Below, one piece after another: positions 19,401 through 28,025 of a stretch of DNA of 35,098 nt. Numbering within the stretch: position 1 is the stretch's first letter; each line of letters opens with the position of its first letter. The translations under genes were made by a program, and so were the position numbers. This DNA is from Candidatus Contendobacter odensis Run_B_J11 (GTDB lineage: Bacteria > Pseudomonadota > Gammaproteobacteria > Competibacterales > Competibacteraceae): positions 1-35,098 of the forward strand of contig NZ_CBTK010000273.1 of the NCBI RefSeq assembly GCF_000531125.1, in the 5' to 3' direction. The notes beneath the pieces are model-generated. The model did no database searches and was not told the DNA's origin. It saw nothing but the letters and a program-made list of their open reading frames with translations.

Positions 19401-19926
19401 TTCCGTCGATCGGGGTCGCCAAATCGCCGCGTTGCTGGATGTCGATCAGCCGGTGGTCGGCGTGACCGCAGGCAAGATTCAGCCGGAATTGCGGCCTTTG
19501 GGCCTGATGTGCCGGGTCGGCGGCGGCGCTCTTGATCCCGATGCTGGAGAACTGGCGGTGACGGCGGGTTGGGGTTACGCCGGCAAGGATGGCGCAACCA
19601 TGCCTGGCAAAGGCCGTCTTGAGTCGCGCCCGGCTTCGGAAGCCTCAGCGGAACCGGCCTATGACCTCTACCTGAACCCAGCCGCCTATGTCAGCAATGT
19701 GCCCCGATCGGTATGGGAGTACAGCATCGGCGGTTATCAAGTGATCAAAAAGTGGCTGAGCTATCGGGAAAAGGCGCTGTTAGGGCGGGATTTGCGGCTG
19801 GATGAGGCGCAAGCGCTCACTGGCCTGATTCATCGGCTGGCGGCATTAACCGCGCTGCAACCGCAACTGGACACCCTTTACGCAGTAGCGCGGGATAGCG
19901 CCTGGAAAGCAGGCGAAAAGCGGTAA
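16483..19926 (+). CDS. Putative Type IIG/ISP-like restriction-modification enzyme (nuclease-like N-terminus plus N6-adenine methyltransferase)
   Basis: Single chain of about 1147 residues. Near the N-terminus, APDFGL (Asp61) and VVEVKGW (Glu90-x-Lys92) fit the PD-(D/E)XK nuclease pattern. The middle holds an N6-adenine methyltransferase: YTPPDIVRYQVARVD, motif I LDPCCGTGAYL (Asp385) and motif IV NPPY (Asn511). The long C-terminal part, about 550 residues, would contain the DNA target-recognition region. I see no helicase motifs, so it is closer to Type IIG than to full Type ISP enzymes, although type ISP annotations cover similar C-termini. I chose GTG at 16483, 10 bases after GGGAG; a TTG at 16474 sits too close to that site. 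The gene begins 5 bases after the RND stop and is 125 bases before srfB. No separate methylase or specificity gene is present. Confidence 0.85.
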   Translation: MSHPLETYLATLCQIYDTGGGGAETSYYGALENLLNQAGDRLKPQVRAVPQLRNTGAGAPDFGLFSASQFENECEGEPLPGQKPERGVVEVKGWREDAATVAASEQVARYVQHYGVALVSTYRDFILVGRDAADQPMLLEHFQLAASEAEFLELLRQPRQTAARFGDRLLDFLARALSYNAPLTDPQDLAWFLASHAREARARVDSAGDLPGLIALREGLERALGLKFEGETGERFFRATLVQTLFYGVFSAWVLWARQGETGRFDWRAAAWSLHVPMIASLFEQIATPKRLQPLHLDEVLDWAGRTLNRVVREAFFQHFEEEYAVQYFYEPFLKAYDPALRKQLGVWYTPPDIVRYQVARVDAVLREELHLTDGLADPSVLVLDPCCGTGAYLVEVLRRIQQTLQDKSGDALTAAQLKQAALTRIFGFELLPAPFVVAHLQLGLLLRKFGVPLREDRERVGIYLTNALTNWEPLAQPGQQMAIPFPEFQEERDKADEIKQRKTILVILGNPPYNAFAGISPEQEGDLVEAYKENLNKPVADGGWGIKKFNLDDLYVRFFRIAERRIVKTGRGVVCYISNHSWVGDPSFVALRQHLLNSFDKIWVENLHGNRKVNEYAPDGRTSDSIFTIPGFSEGIRQSVVTSLWVRTGRAKAKSAKRTAIVRFRDDIDAARAGERRAQLLASLDAPDFDGQYQRAQPNRENRFSFRPMTISAAYQSWPSVLDLCAEPPSNGLMEKRGGGLIDIDRDTLEQRMRAYFDPALEWAELAALNGGLTKDAARFDARKTRTKLLATEQFDPERLRRYAVRAFDTRWCYYLPVRPLWNEPRPRYWQQCWDGNAFFMTRFRSSASPEGAPCSWVAGLSDDHFLMPDNACFPVWLRHLPQAVKKNGSNGALAGIGDEPVTIANLSPTARAYLQHLKLPDPDQDAETAALIWRHALAIGFSPAYQRENSDGIRQDWPRIPLPDHGETLQASVDRGRQIAALLDVDQPVVGVTAGKIQPELRPLGLMCRVGGGALDPDAGELAVTAGWGYAGKDGATMPGKGRLESRPASEASAEPAYDLYLNPAAYVSNVPRSVWEYSIGGYQVIKKWLSYREKALLGRDLRLDEAQALTGLIHRLAALTALQPQLDTLYAVARDSAWKAGEKR

Positions 19927-20051
19927 CCGGTTGCAGTGAAATGCGAGACGCTTGTTAAAGCCCCTGTTTATCATTAAGCCTACAATACGATTCCGGTTTG
20001 CCGGTCAGCGTCAGAATTAGCAAAGACATCCCATTGGTAAAGGTCACAGCC

Positions 20052-22982
20052 ATGCTGGCGAAACTCAAGAAATTCAGTCCGCTTATCAACCTGATTCCCA
20101 ACACCGCCATCCAGTTTCTGGATTTTGGCTTCAATCTCAGCCAAAGCCGGGTATCGCGGGCGTTCCTGAGCGAGACCGGCGCGGATCATCGCCCGGTGCT
20201 GACCAGCCTGTACCCCGACGACGCCAGCGGCCAGTTCGTGACCGAGGACGGGCGGGCGGTGACTCCCGAACAGGCCTATTCCTTCAATGCTGCCAAGGCG
20301 GCGGGCATTTTTGCCGGGGTCTGGATTCCGCTGCCGTTCCTGCGGGTGCGCGAGCGACGCCCGGATGGCGATCACCTGTTCGACCAAGGCCCCTGCAACT
20401 GGGCACGGGCGCGGCTGATGGAATTGCCGACACCGGATGCCGACGGCCACACCCACCGCGTGACCTTCGCTTTCGATACCCAACTGTTGCCGACCCGCGA
20501 GGGCCGGCCCTATCTCGCCCCCAGTCCGCTGGATATGCAGTCCGGCGAGGAATTCGCCCTGAGTGATGCCGAGGCGGATACCGAGTGGTTTCTGGACCAG
20601 GAATGGGTGAGCGAGTGGCTGTACCAGCGCTTTCATGCCTTTGAATTGCGCCGTCGCGCCCCGCGCCGGGTAGATGAGGCTGAACTGCGCGCCAGTCCCG
20701 ACCCGGTGGCAGCCTATCTCACCGTACTAACTCTGCTGCGGCGGGCGGCGCAACCGCCCAAACTGCGCTTCACCTTCGTCGACAACGGCCCGACCGCCCG
20801 GCTGAACCGGCCCGTAGACGTGGATCTGGTGCTGGACATCGGCAATTCCCGTACTTGCGGGATCTTGATGGAAACCAGCGGCGACAATCCGGTGGACATG
20901 AACGACAGCTACCGGCTGGAACTGCGCGATTTCAGCCATCCCGAACAGGTTTACGACGAGCCGTTTCCCAGTCGGGTCGAGTTCGTGCGCGGTGCCTTCG
21001 GCGATGAAAAATTATCCCGCCGTAGCGGTCGTCCTGGCGCCTTCATGTGGCCGTCAGTAACGCGGGTCGGCTTTGAGGCGCAGGCGCTGTCCTATTTCAG
21101 CCACGGCACCGAGGGCAACACCGGCCTGTCCAGCCCCAAGCGCTATCTGTGGGATACCGATGCCCGCCACCACGCCTGGCGCTTCAATCCCGGCCCGGAC
21201 AGCACCGGCGGCGACAGCGGCCCGGTCACCACCGGCCCATTCGTTGGTTATCTGCGCGAAGATGGCGAGGAACTGGCGGCGGGTGAACCGCCCGCCGTGA
21301 CCGCGCTGTTCTCGCGTGGTGCGCTGATGAGCTTCTTCGTTGCCGAGGTGCTGTTACAAGCGTTCGTGCAAGCCAATTCTCCGGCCCGTCGCTACGAGCG
21401 GGTCTATTCCGACGCCCCGCGCCGGTTGCGACGGGTGATTTTGACCCTGCCCACCGCCATGCCGCTGGCCGAACGTAAATTATTCGCCCGCCGGGTTCAT
21501 ACCGCAGTGCGGCTGAGTTGGCGGGCGCTGGGGCTGGAGGAGAGCCAGGCGCCGGAACCGTTCATGCAATGGGACGAAGCCACCGGCACCCAGATCGTGT
21601 TTCTTTACAACGAGATCAAGCACAACTTTCAGGGCGACGCCACGCTGTTCTTCAAGGTGTTTGGGCGAGTGCGCGAAGGCTATGGCGAGTTGCCCTGTCT
21701 GCGGCTGGCCAGCATTGATATCGGCGGCGGCACCACCGATCTGATCATCACCACCTATCAACTGGAAGGCGGCACCGCAGTGAAGCCGGTGCAGGAATTC
21801 CGCGAAGGTTTCAATATCGCCGGCGATGATGTGCTGTGTGGACTGATCGAGCGCAATGTGCTGCCGGCGCTGCTGGATGCGATTCGCCACAGCGGCGCGG
21901 CCAATGCCGAAGAATTGCTGGCACGGTTGTTGGGCGCTAATCGCGGCGATCAGGCCGAGCGCGACCGGACCTTGCGCCGGCAGTTCGCCAATCAAGTAGC
22001 GCTGCCGCTGGCGCTGGCGCTGCTGCACCGCTACGAAAACGCCGATCTCAGCGCCGGTAACGAAGCGCTGACCCTGCGGCTGGCTGATGTCTATCCCACC
22101 GACAGCGAGCCGCATGAGCAGGTGGTGGCGTTTCTGGAAGAAGCGGTGCGCGCCGCCGGCGGTCAGGGATTCAAGCTGGATCAAGTGATGTTCGCCACCA
22201 CCATGCTGGCGCTCGATACCACGGTGCGACGGATTCTCGGTCAAGTGCTGAGTGACCTGTGCGAGGTGGTTCATCTCTACGATTGCGACTATCTGCTGAT
22301 TTCCGGGCGGCCCTGCCGGTTACCGGCGATCCGGGCGGCAATTCTGGCGAAACTGCCAACCCCGCCGGATCGCATCGTCAGTCTGCATACCTACCGGGTC
22401 GGCGACTGGTATCCGTTCCGCTCGGTCGGCGGGCGGTTGACCGACCCCAAAACTACGGCAGCGGTAGGGGCGATGGTGTGTGCGCTGGCGGAAGGACAGT
22501 TGTATAAATTCAACCTGCGCAGCCGTGAACTGGGGATGAAATCCACCGCCCGTTTCATCGGGGTGCTGGAACAGACCGGGCGGCTGAAAAAGGACAATGT
22601 ACTGTTCGCCAATCTGGAACTGGAAGACCACAAGGCTCGACTGCCGGAAGCAACCTTCGATTTCTACGCGCCGGTGTTTCTCGGCTTCCGGCAACTGGGC
22701 ATCGAGCGCTGGCCGGCCACCCCGTTGTATCGGGTCACCTTCGCCCATCCGCAGGATGCCCGCGCCAAGGCGCTACCGCTCAAGGTTACGCTGGAACGTT
22801 CCACCGATGAAAATGTGGATCTGGATTTCAAAATCGCCGATGTGGCCGATGCCAACGGCAATCAGCAACCCATTGGAGTGGTGTTGCTGAAATTGCAGAC
22901 GCTGAAAGACGAGTATGGCTACTGGCTGGATACCGGCATTTTCTCGATTTCTGCCCGAACCGGCGATGCGCCGCGTCCCTGA
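20052..22982 (+). CDS. srfB: SrfB-family protein, predicted actin/Hsp70-fold ATPase
   Basis: Protein of 976 residues matching my memory of the SrfB family (first named in Salmonella as an SsrB-regulated factor; molecular role not settled). The N-terminus LINLIPNTAIQFLDFGFNLSQ is family-like. VDLVLDIGNSRTCGIL (Asp262) resembles the phosphate-1 loop of actin/Hsp70 ATPases, ASIDIGGGTTDLIITTYQ (Asp556) the phosphate-2 loop, and LLISGRPCRLPAI (near 750) the adenosine loop. No signal peptide or membrane segment is visible. I chose ATG at 20052 because AAAGG precedes it by 8 bases; a TTG at 19998 would add 18 residues. A TACAAT box at 19981 could belong to a promoter, but no matching -35 was found. 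A partner SrfC-type gene lies 5 kb downstream. I saw no SrfA-like gene. Confidence 0.85.
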   Translation: MLAKLKKFSPLINLIPNTAIQFLDFGFNLSQSRVSRAFLSETGADHRPVLTSLYPDDASGQFVTEDGRAVTPEQAYSFNAAKAAGIFAGVWIPLPFLRVRERRPDGDHLFDQGPCNWARARLMELPTPDADGHTHRVTFAFDTQLLPTREGRPYLAPSPLDMQSGEEFALSDAEADTEWFLDQEWVSEWLYQRFHAFELRRRAPRRVDEAELRASPDPVAAYLTVLTLLRRAAQPPKLRFTFVDNGPTARLNRPVDVDLVLDIGNSRTCGILMETSGDNPVDMNDSYRLELRDFSHPEQVYDEPFPSRVEFVRGAFGDEKLSRRSGRPGAFMWPSVTRVGFEAQALSYFSHGTEGNTGLSSPKRYLWDTDARHHAWRFNPGPDSTGGDSGPVTTGPFVGYLREDGEELAAGEPPAVTALFSRGALMSFFVAEVLLQAFVQANSPARRYERVYSDAPRRLRRVILTLPTAMPLAERKLFARRVHTAVRLSWRALGLEESQAPEPFMQWDEATGTQIVFLYNEIKHNFQGDATLFFKVFGRVREGYGELPCLRLASIDIGGGTTDLIITTYQLEGGTAVKPVQEFREGFNIAGDDVLCGLIERNVLPALLDAIRHSGAANAEELLARLLGANRGDQAERDRTLRRQFANQVALPLALALLHRYENADLSAGNEALTLRLADVYPTDSEPHEQVVAFLEEAVRAAGGQGFKLDQVMFATTMLALDTTVRRILGQVLSDLCEVVHLYDCDYLLISGRPCRLPAIRAAILAKLPTPPDRIVSLHTYRVGDWYPFRSVGGRLTDPKTTAAVGAMVCALAEGQLYKFNLRSRELGMKSTARFIGVLEQTGRLKKDNVLFANLELEDHKARLPEATFDFYAPVFLGFRQLGIERWPATPLYRVTFAHPQDARAKALPLKVTLERSTDENVDLDFKIADVADANGNQQPIGVVLLKLQTLKDEYGYWLDTGIFSISARTGDAPRP

Positions 22983-22994
22983 GCATCTCCTTCC

Positions 22995-23024
22995 CCTCCC
23001 CCGCCTTGTAAAGCAAAGGGGAGG
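22995..23024 (+). other. Stem-loop between srfB and the small membrane protein gene
   Basis: CCTCCCC (22995-23001) pairs with GGGGAGG (23018-23024) around a 16-base loop. No T run follows, so it is not a typical terminator. It could be an RNA-stabilising or attenuating hairpin, or chance in GC-rich DNA. Confidence 0.3.
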
Positions 23025-23051
23025 CTTGACCGCTTTCCCGATGACGAAACC

Positions 23052-23696
23052 ATGACCGATACCCCGAGTATTCCGCTGCATCCCAGCCTGCAAAGGCTGA
23101 GCGCTACGCACCGCCGCCTGTTGCGATTGTTCGGTTTACTGCTGGCCATGACGATGGCCGGTCTGCTGCTATTCTTAATGGTGACCGCTTTTTCAAGTCG
23201 GGATATTGCCAGCCTGTTGCTACTAGCGTTCATGGGGCTGGTCATGCTGCCGGTGATGGCGCTGTCCGGCGGATTGCTGTGGTATCTGGATCGTTGGCAG
23301 GAACGGCGCTTGACCAAGGCCAACCAGGTGCTGCAGGACTATCAACCAGTGACGGTTCGAATAGCGCCGATAGGATCGTCGGGTGGGCGAGCAGCGCTGG
23401 TTGCGTTGCATCCGCTGACCAGCGGGCAGGCCACTCTGGAACCGCTCCATGCGCTGCTTAATCCCTCCTTCCGCTGGATCCGCCCGCCGCGTGAGGAAAT
23501 CACCGTTGAGTTGTATTGCCCGAAACTGGCGCCCGGTCATGATCTGGTCGCGCTCCAGTCCGACGGTAGTGCGCTCATCGGTAAGGTGGTGGCATTAGCA
23601 GCCTACGACCGCGAACAACTGTTGATAAAGATCGTGGTATTTGTCCTGCTGGCATTGATAGCGACGGTGTTGGGTGTGCAGGCGTTGAATCAATGA
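23052..23696 (+). CDS. Small membrane protein of unknown function, three predicted helices
   Basis: I do not recognise this 214-residue protein. Two membrane helices lie near the N-terminus (about 26-47 and 52-79), and a third closes the protein (about 190-212). Between them is a soluble domain of roughly 110 residues, starting after a basic stretch DRWQERRLTKANQ and containing VRIAPIGSSGGRAALVALHPL and EEITVELYCPKLAPGHDLVAL, which looks beta-rich. By the positive-inside rule this domain is probably cytoplasmic. The ATG at 23052 has only a weak ribosome site. The gene lies 69 bases after srfB on the same strand and may be part of its operon, possibly as a membrane anchor for SrfB or SrfC. That is context inference only. 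Confidence 0.65.
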   Translation: MTDTPSIPLHPSLQRLSATHRRLLRLFGLLLAMTMAGLLLFLMVTAFSSRDIASLLLLAFMGLVMLPVMALSGGLLWYLDRWQERRLTKANQVLQDYQPVTVRIAPIGSSGGRAALVALHPLTSGQATLEPLHALLNPSFRWIRPPREEITVELYCPKLAPGHDLVALQSDGSALIGKVVALAAYDREQLLIKIVVFVLLALIATVLGVQALNQ

Positions 23697-23757
23697 GCTA
23701 CAAAAGACATAAGATATAAGACATAAAAAAACCGCTTCCAAAGGAGATCGGTTGATA

Positions 23758-26700
23758 ATGACTATGCCCCGCTGGATCTTTAGCTTTGCGGTCAGATTCC
23801 CGCTGTTTGTACTGATATTGTTGTTTTCAGTCATTTGGGGGCTGGCGGGCTTTATCAACATTTCGCTGAAACCCGATCTGGAACGCTTGCTCTCTGATCA
23901 ACAGTTCTCAGCCGTTTCAGCGATTGCGGCCAGCATTGATCAGGAGACTCACCTGCGTCTGCAAGCCCTTGATGAACTGGCCCGATCTATTGGCAAGCGC
24001 ACTCTCATCAGTGAGCCAAAACAGCTTGATGAATTTCTGCACGATAATCTGGCGGTCGGTGCATTGTTTAACGGCGGTCTCTTGATGCTGGACGCTACTG
24101 GAGTCTGTCTCGCCGACGCCTCGGATATGCCGGACCGTGTGGGTCTGAATCTGGCCGACCGCGATTATTTTATCGCCGCACTGGAGCAGCGTAAGCCCTG
24201 GGTAGGTATCCCCGTGGCGGGTAAATTATCTGACCGGCCACTGGTCGCAATGAGCGTGCCTATTACCGATACCTTTGGAAAAGTAACCGGAGTGCTGGCC
24301 GGCATTACTTATCTCGACGCAGAAAATTTTATCCGTCGGATTGTCGCTACTTACCGTAGCAAGGGCGGCGGCGTTTTGATTATTGACCCCAAGAGCGGTC
24401 GTTTTGTCGCAGCAACCCATTCCAGCCGTACCTTCCAACTGATTCCCGCGCCAGGCGTCAACCAAATGCATGACCGCTACATGGCCGGTTTTGAAGGCTC
24501 CGGGGTTGCGCTGAATTCTCGGGGTATCGAAGAGCTGTCTTCCAGTCATCGCATCCCCACCGCCCAGTGGTTTGCGGTCGCCGTGTTACCGGTAGCGATA
24601 GCGTTCGCCCCCATTACGGCAGTACAAAACACCATCCTGAGTGCGGCTCTGTTCCTGTCGCTGGTCATTCCATTACTGGCCACACTGGTAATTCACCACT
24701 GGCTGGCGCCACTGCAAGATACCACGCGGGCGTTGCGCAATATGGCTACCGGCCAGCGGCTGCTGGAACCATTACCGGTGACCACCCGCAACGAGATCGG
24801 GCAACTCATTACCAGCTTCAATCAGTTCCAGGCTCGCATTCGCGATAACGAAAACCTGCTGCGCGAACAGCGTTCCCGGTTGGACGCCACTCTGGAGGCG
24901 GCACGGATGTGCTTTATCGAGTGGGTGATTAGTACAGAAGAACCGGTGGCCCGTGCCTTGCTGGATCGGGTTCACCCGGAGGATCGCGACCGGATCGCGA
25001 CCGTGATAGCCCGTGACCTCGCCACCCACGGACAATTTCTGGTGGAGTTCCGCCGTGATCAGCCGGCGGTGAATACGCCATGGTTTATGGCCCGTGGCCG
25101 GATTTTCGACTCCAGCGCAACCAATCGTCAGGCCATTGCTATCGTTTGGGATATTACCGAATTCAAGATGGCGGAACTCGCCCTCTACGAGAATGAGGAA
25201 CGGTTTGAGGCGATTGTGGATTCGCTGAATGACGCGGTGTTTCTCCATGAAGGTCAAAGCGGCAGGATTCTATTCGTCAACGCCAAGGCCAGTGAAATGT
25301 TCGGCTATACCCGCGAGGCGTTGGTATCGTTGACGATTGGAGACTTGAGCGCCGGGGTGCCGCCCTATACCCAACAGGACGCGATGGCTTGGCTCACCCG
25401 TGCATGGGAAGGAGAACCGCAATTTTTTGAATGGCGCGCCAAGGATGCGCAAGGTCGCCTGTTCTGGATTGAAGCCAATGCGCGGGTTGCGCGGATCAGC
25501 GGTGGGCAGCAACTGGTTGTCGTGGTCCGCGATATTGATCACCGTAAGCAAGCCGCTATGGCCTTGCAGGAGAGTGAAGAACGCTATCGCTCGCTGCTGG
25601 CTCTCTCCCCGGACGCTATTTTTGTGCATCACCAAGGGATCATGGTCATGGTCAACAGCTCGGCGCTGCAATTGTTTGGGGCTGAGCGTGAAGATCAATT
25701 GCTGGGTTTGCCGTGGACGGCACGGGTTCACCCGGACTTTCACCAGATCGCCAGAGAACGGGTAGAGCAGATTCAAGACACCGCCGCAGACTGCTTGGCC
25801 GTGTTACCCGTAATAGAGCCACGTTGCATGTTGCGGGTGGATGGTTCTGCCATTGACGTCGAAGTGACGACGAGCAAGATCATGCTCGCCGAGGGCAGTG
25901 CCGTATTGTCCATTGCCCGTGATGTTACCCAGCGCAAGCGCGATGAAGCACGGCTCAAGACCTTGCTGACGCAGCAGGAGGCCATTCTCGACAATGCCAT
26001 CGTCGGTATTGTTCTGCTCAAACAGCGAGTGATTATCCAATGCAACCGCCGTTTTGAAGAAATGCTTGGTTATGGCGAAGGCGAGATGCTGGGTTATACC
26101 ACCCGGATTATTTATCGAACTGATGAGGACTATCAGGCGATTGGCGAGCGGGCTTATAGCGCATTGGATCGGGGTGAAGTTTACCTGGAAGAAATCCAGC
26201 TTAAACGTAAAGACGGCAGCATTTTCTGGGGCTATTTACACGGTCGGGCGCTGGATTTGAACTATCCAGAAAATGGCAGTGTATGGATTTACACCGATCA
26301 GACCGATCAGAAACAGGCCCAGGAACATCTGCAACTGGCGGCGAGCGTATTTGAGAACGCCGCTGAGGGCATTATGATTACCGGCGCTGACGATATTATT
26401 CTCGCAATCAATCAAGCGTTTACCGAAATTACCGGCTATACCGCCGAGGATGTGGTTGGGAATAAACCGGATTTGTTCAAATCCGGGCGGCAGGATGCCG
26501 TGTTCTATCAGCAGATGTGGCAGGCGCTGGTTAGGAACGGCGAATGGCGCGGAGAAATCTGGAACCGGCGCAAAAATGGAGAAATCTACCCAGAGATATT
26601 ATCCATCCAGGCGATCAAGGATAAGGCTGGCCGGATCACCAATTACATAGCAATGTTTACCGATATTGCCGAGAAAAAGCGTTCAGAGAACCAGCTTGCC

Positions 26701-28014
26701 TTCCTTATCCACCATGATCCTCTGACTGAATTGCCAAATCGGGTTCTATTTACGGATCGGCTGGACCACGGTATTCAGCGGACGGTCCGTGGCCAGGCGC
26801 GATTGGCGGTGCTGTTCATCGATCTCGATCACTTCAAGACGGTTAACGATTCCCTGGGTCACCCGCTTGGCGATCAAGCGCTCCAGATGATCGCCCGCCA
26901 ATTGACTCAAGCAGTGCGCACCAGTGATACGCTGGCGCGGCTGGGCGGTGACAAGTTTATCCTGATGATCGAGGATATCAACGGTGTCCAGGACACGGTG
27001 CTGATTGCACAGAAATTATTAAACACCTTTACCCAACCCTTCATTCTGGCTGGATATGAGCTGTATCTCTCCGCCAGTATCGGCATCAGCATTTATCCGA
27101 CCGATGGCAATGACGCGCACGAACTGATCAAAAACGCCGAAGCTGCAATGTACCAGGCCAAGGCCAAAGGCCGGAACAACTATCACTACTATGCTAGAGA
27201 AATGACTGCTGATGCGGCCGAGCGACTGCAACTCGAATCCATGCTGAGGCGATCCATCGAGCGCAATGAGCTGGTCGTCTACTTTCAACCGCAGGTAGAT
27301 TTAGCCAGTGGCGCACTGATTGGTGCCGAGGCACTGGTCCGCTGGCAACATCCCACCCTGGGATTGATTCCGCCGATAAAATTTATTCCATTGGCTGAGG
27401 AGACCGGTTTTATCTCTGCTCTGGGTGAATGGGTTTTACGCAACGCCTGCCTAAAACTAAAAACTTGGCGGGCAGCCGGTTATCAGTTGCCCAAGGTTTC
27501 GGTCAATCTGTCCATCAAGCAATTTGAGCGTGGTGATGTGGTTCATCTGGTTGAGAAAATTCTTACCGCTACGGGTCTGCCACCGGAGTGTCTGGAACTG
27601 GAGATTACCGAATCATTCGTTGTGAACGCTGATGATGCGTTTGGATTCATCGCTGAGTTGAAAGCTCTGGGTATCTCTCTGTCAGTAGACGATTTTGGCA
27701 CCGGTTATTCTTCCCTGATGTATCTGAAAAACCTGCCGATTCAGCAGCTCAAAATTGACCGATCTTTCGTTATGGATATTGGCCAGGATACTAATAACGA
27801 GGCTATTGTGCGTACTATCATTGCGCTGGCCAAAAACCTGGGTTTAGCAGTGATTGCCGAGGGAGTAGAGACGAAGGCACAGGCGGACTTTCTACTGTCC
27901 GAAGGATGCCCACAGGGTCAGGGCTATTATTACGACAAACCATTGCCGGAAAAAGAATTCGTCGAGCGCTGGCTGGCCCGCCAGGGTGTCAGCGCAACCA
28001 CCAGGAAAGACTAG
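23758..28014 (+). CDS. Multi-PAS GGDEF-EAL protein with degenerate GGDEF, predicted c-di-GMP phosphodiesterase
   Basis: Membrane sensor of about 1418 residues. Order: TM1 (about 8-28), a Cache-type periplasmic sensor (35-290, with LADRDYFIAALEQRKPWVGIPV), TM2 (293-317), HAMP (318-370), a PAS-like segment, four PAS/PAC domains (about 478-980), GGDEF (about 980-1145) and EAL (about 1155-1405). The GGDEF signature reads GGDKF: the catalytic Glu is Lys, so cyclase activity should be lost, although GTP might still bind. The EAL domain keeps EALVRW, ELEITESF, DDFGTGYSSL and AEGVET, so it should hydrolyse c-di-GMP. AAGGAG precedes the ATG at 23758 by about 11 bases; a TTG at 23752 is possible. AT-rich DNA upstream (23700-23730) could hold its own promoter. 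It lies between the srfB and srfC-like genes. Confidence 0.93.
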   Translation: MTMPRWIFSFAVRFPLFVLILLFSVIWGLAGFINISLKPDLERLLSDQQFSAVSAIAASIDQETHLRLQALDELARSIGKRTLISEPKQLDEFLHDNLAVGALFNGGLLMLDATGVCLADASDMPDRVGLNLADRDYFIAALEQRKPWVGIPVAGKLSDRPLVAMSVPITDTFGKVTGVLAGITYLDAENFIRRIVATYRSKGGGVLIIDPKSGRFVAATHSSRTFQLIPAPGVNQMHDRYMAGFEGSGVALNSRGIEELSSSHRIPTAQWFAVAVLPVAIAFAPITAVQNTILSAALFLSLVIPLLATLVIHHWLAPLQDTTRALRNMATGQRLLEPLPVTTRNEIGQLITSFNQFQARIRDNENLLREQRSRLDATLEAARMCFIEWVISTEEPVARALLDRVHPEDRDRIATVIARDLATHGQFLVEFRRDQPAVNTPWFMARGRIFDSSATNRQAIAIVWDITEFKMAELALYENEERFEAIVDSLNDAVFLHEGQSGRILFVNAKASEMFGYTREALVSLTIGDLSAGVPPYTQQDAMAWLTRAWEGEPQFFEWRAKDAQGRLFWIEANARVARISGGQQLVVVVRDIDHRKQAAMALQESEERYRSLLALSPDAIFVHHQGIMVMVNSSALQLFGAEREDQLLGLPWTARVHPDFHQIARERVEQIQDTAADCLAVLPVIEPRCMLRVDGSAIDVEVTTSKIMLAEGSAVLSIARDVTQRKRDEARLKTLLTQQEAILDNAIVGIVLLKQRVIIQCNRRFEEMLGYGEGEMLGYTTRIIYRTDEDYQAIGERAYSALDRGEVYLEEIQLKRKDGSIFWGYLHGRALDLNYPENGSVWIYTDQTDQKQAQEHLQLAASVFENAAEGIMITGADDIILAINQAFTEITGYTAEDVVGNKPDLFKSGRQDAVFYQQMWQALVRNGEWRGEIWNRRKNGEIYPEILSIQAIKDKAGRITNYIAMFTDIAEKKRSENQLAFLIHHDPLTELPNRVLFTDRLDHGIQRTVRGQARLAVLFIDLDHFKTVNDSLGHPLGDQALQMIARQLTQAVRTSDTLARLGGDKFILMIEDINGVQDTVLIAQKLLNTFTQPFILAGYELYLSASIGISIYPTDGNDAHELIKNAEAAMYQAKAKGRNNYHYYAREMTADAAERLQLESMLRRSIERNELVVYFQPQVDLASGALIGAEALVRWQHPTLGLIPPIKFIPLAEETGFISALGEWVLRNACLKLKTWRAAGYQLPKVSVNLSIKQFERGDVVHLVEKILTATGLPPECLELEITESFVVNADDAFGFIAELKALGISLSVDDFGTGYSSLMYLKNLPIQQLKIDRSFVMDIGQDTNNEAIVRTIIALAKNLGLAVIAEGVETKAQADFLLSEGCPQGQGYYYDKPLPEKEFVERWLARQGVSATTRKD

Positions 28015-28025
28015 AATCACACAGG

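Noticed and set aside
22995..23024. Terminator after srfB
   Set aside because: The stem has a large loop and no T run, and a same-strand gene follows within 30 bases; listed only as a stem-loop.
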